From Thiobacillaceae bacterium (lineage in GTDB: Bacteria; Pseudomonadota; Gammaproteobacteria; Burkholderiales; Thiobacillaceae), in contig JAAPAA010000314.1 in assembly GCA_012274165.1 (NCBI GenBank), forward strand, positions 1 to 14,797: DNA of 14,797 bases, read 5' to 3'. The notes beneath the pieces were generated by a model. It searched no databases. It saw only the letters and a list, made by a program, of their open reading frames with translations, and was not told where the DNA came from. This document shows positions 14,560-14,797 of the stretch, piece after piece; position 1 is the stretch's first letter, and every line of letters begins with the position of its first letter. A program made the position numbers and the translations under genes.

Positions 14560-14797
14560 ACCGCCACCGGCGCCTTGATCGCCGGGTACGGATCGTAGCC
14601 GCTCAGCGTGAAGTCCTCGAAGCGGAACGCGAAGATATCTTTCACATCCGGGTTCAACGTCATGGTCGGCAGCGGGCGCGGCATGCGGGTCAACTGCTCG
14701 CGCGTCTGGTCGAGGTGATTCAGATACAGGTGCGCGTCGCCCAGGGTGTGGACGAAGTCGCCTGGCTTGAGCCCGGTGACCTGCGCCATCATCAGCG
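14556..14797 (-). CDS. thyA: Thymidylate synthase, C-terminal part (5' end beyond window)
   Basis: The last 80 codons of thymidylate synthase, which makes dTMP from dUMP with methylene-tetrahydrofolate. MMAQVTGLKPGDFVHTLGDAHLYLNH is the conserved folate/dUMP region, DAHLYLNH containing the His and Tyr that hold the dUMP ribose. PRPLPTM, FRFEDFTLSGYDPYPAIKAPVAV is the classic C-terminus, which closes over the active site. The catalytic Cys lies outside the window. It is the upstream partner of folA. Confidence 0.96.
   Translation of the reverse strand, partial: LMMAQVTGLKPGDFVHTLGDAHLYLNHLDQTREQLTRMPRPLPTMTLNPDVKDIFAFRFEDFTLSGYDPYPAIKAPVAV

Overview
The window reads as chromosomal DNA of a Gram-negative, respiring bacterium, most likely a betaproteobacterium. 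The gene order petA-petB-petC-sspA-sspB, the linked pilS-pilR pair, a thyA-folA operon and a PEP-CTERM (exosortase-sorted) protein all fit that group. The exact genus cannot be read from this sequence. Almost every gene is a recognisable housekeeping or regulatory gene. The accessory material lies in two patches, roughly 362-1950 and 12368-13880.

Left patch (1-3480). A secreted protein gene runs off the left edge on the minus strand. Its upstream region holds a near-consensus sigma-54 promoter, a perfect IHF-consensus site and two copies of a 17-bp motif at enhancer distance. Behind this lie a 39-bp decayed copy of the 3' end of the exopolysaccharide gene, a GSU2403-type nucleotidyltransferase pseudogene interrupted by an in-frame TAG, and a 95-bp composite inverted repeat. 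The intact undecaprenyl-phosphate sugar phosphotransferase gene, which initiates exopolysaccharide synthesis, follows.

Centre (3500-7950). A small PP0621-like zinc-ribbon membrane protein overlaps pilS by 4 bp, and pilS overlaps pilR by 1 bp, giving one plus-strand transcription unit for type IV pilus control. Facing it are tRNA-Thr(UGU), with its own -10 box and terminator, and sspB and sspA (ClpXP adaptor and RNA polymerase-associated protein).

Respiratory block (8021-10592). The cytochrome bc1 complex is encoded on the minus strand as petA (Rieske), petB (cytochrome b) and petC (cytochrome c1). A hairpin lies between petC and sspA. Divergent from petA is a membrane-anchored, one-PDZ HtrA/DegS-like protease, closed by a perfect 21-bp-stem terminator shared with the convergent yjdM (phnA-like) gene.

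Right patch and edge (12368-14797). A decayed REP-associated tyrosine transposase (RayT) has lost its HUH segment and sits between two oppositely oriented GTAG-headed REP hairpins. Next come a complete PEP-CTERM protein gene with its own terminator and the folA-thyA pair, with thyA running off the right edge. I saw no CRISPR array, prophage, or recognisable defence or biosynthetic cluster. The most interesting unexplained structure is the sigma-54/IHF/enhancer module upstream of the left-edge secreted protein.
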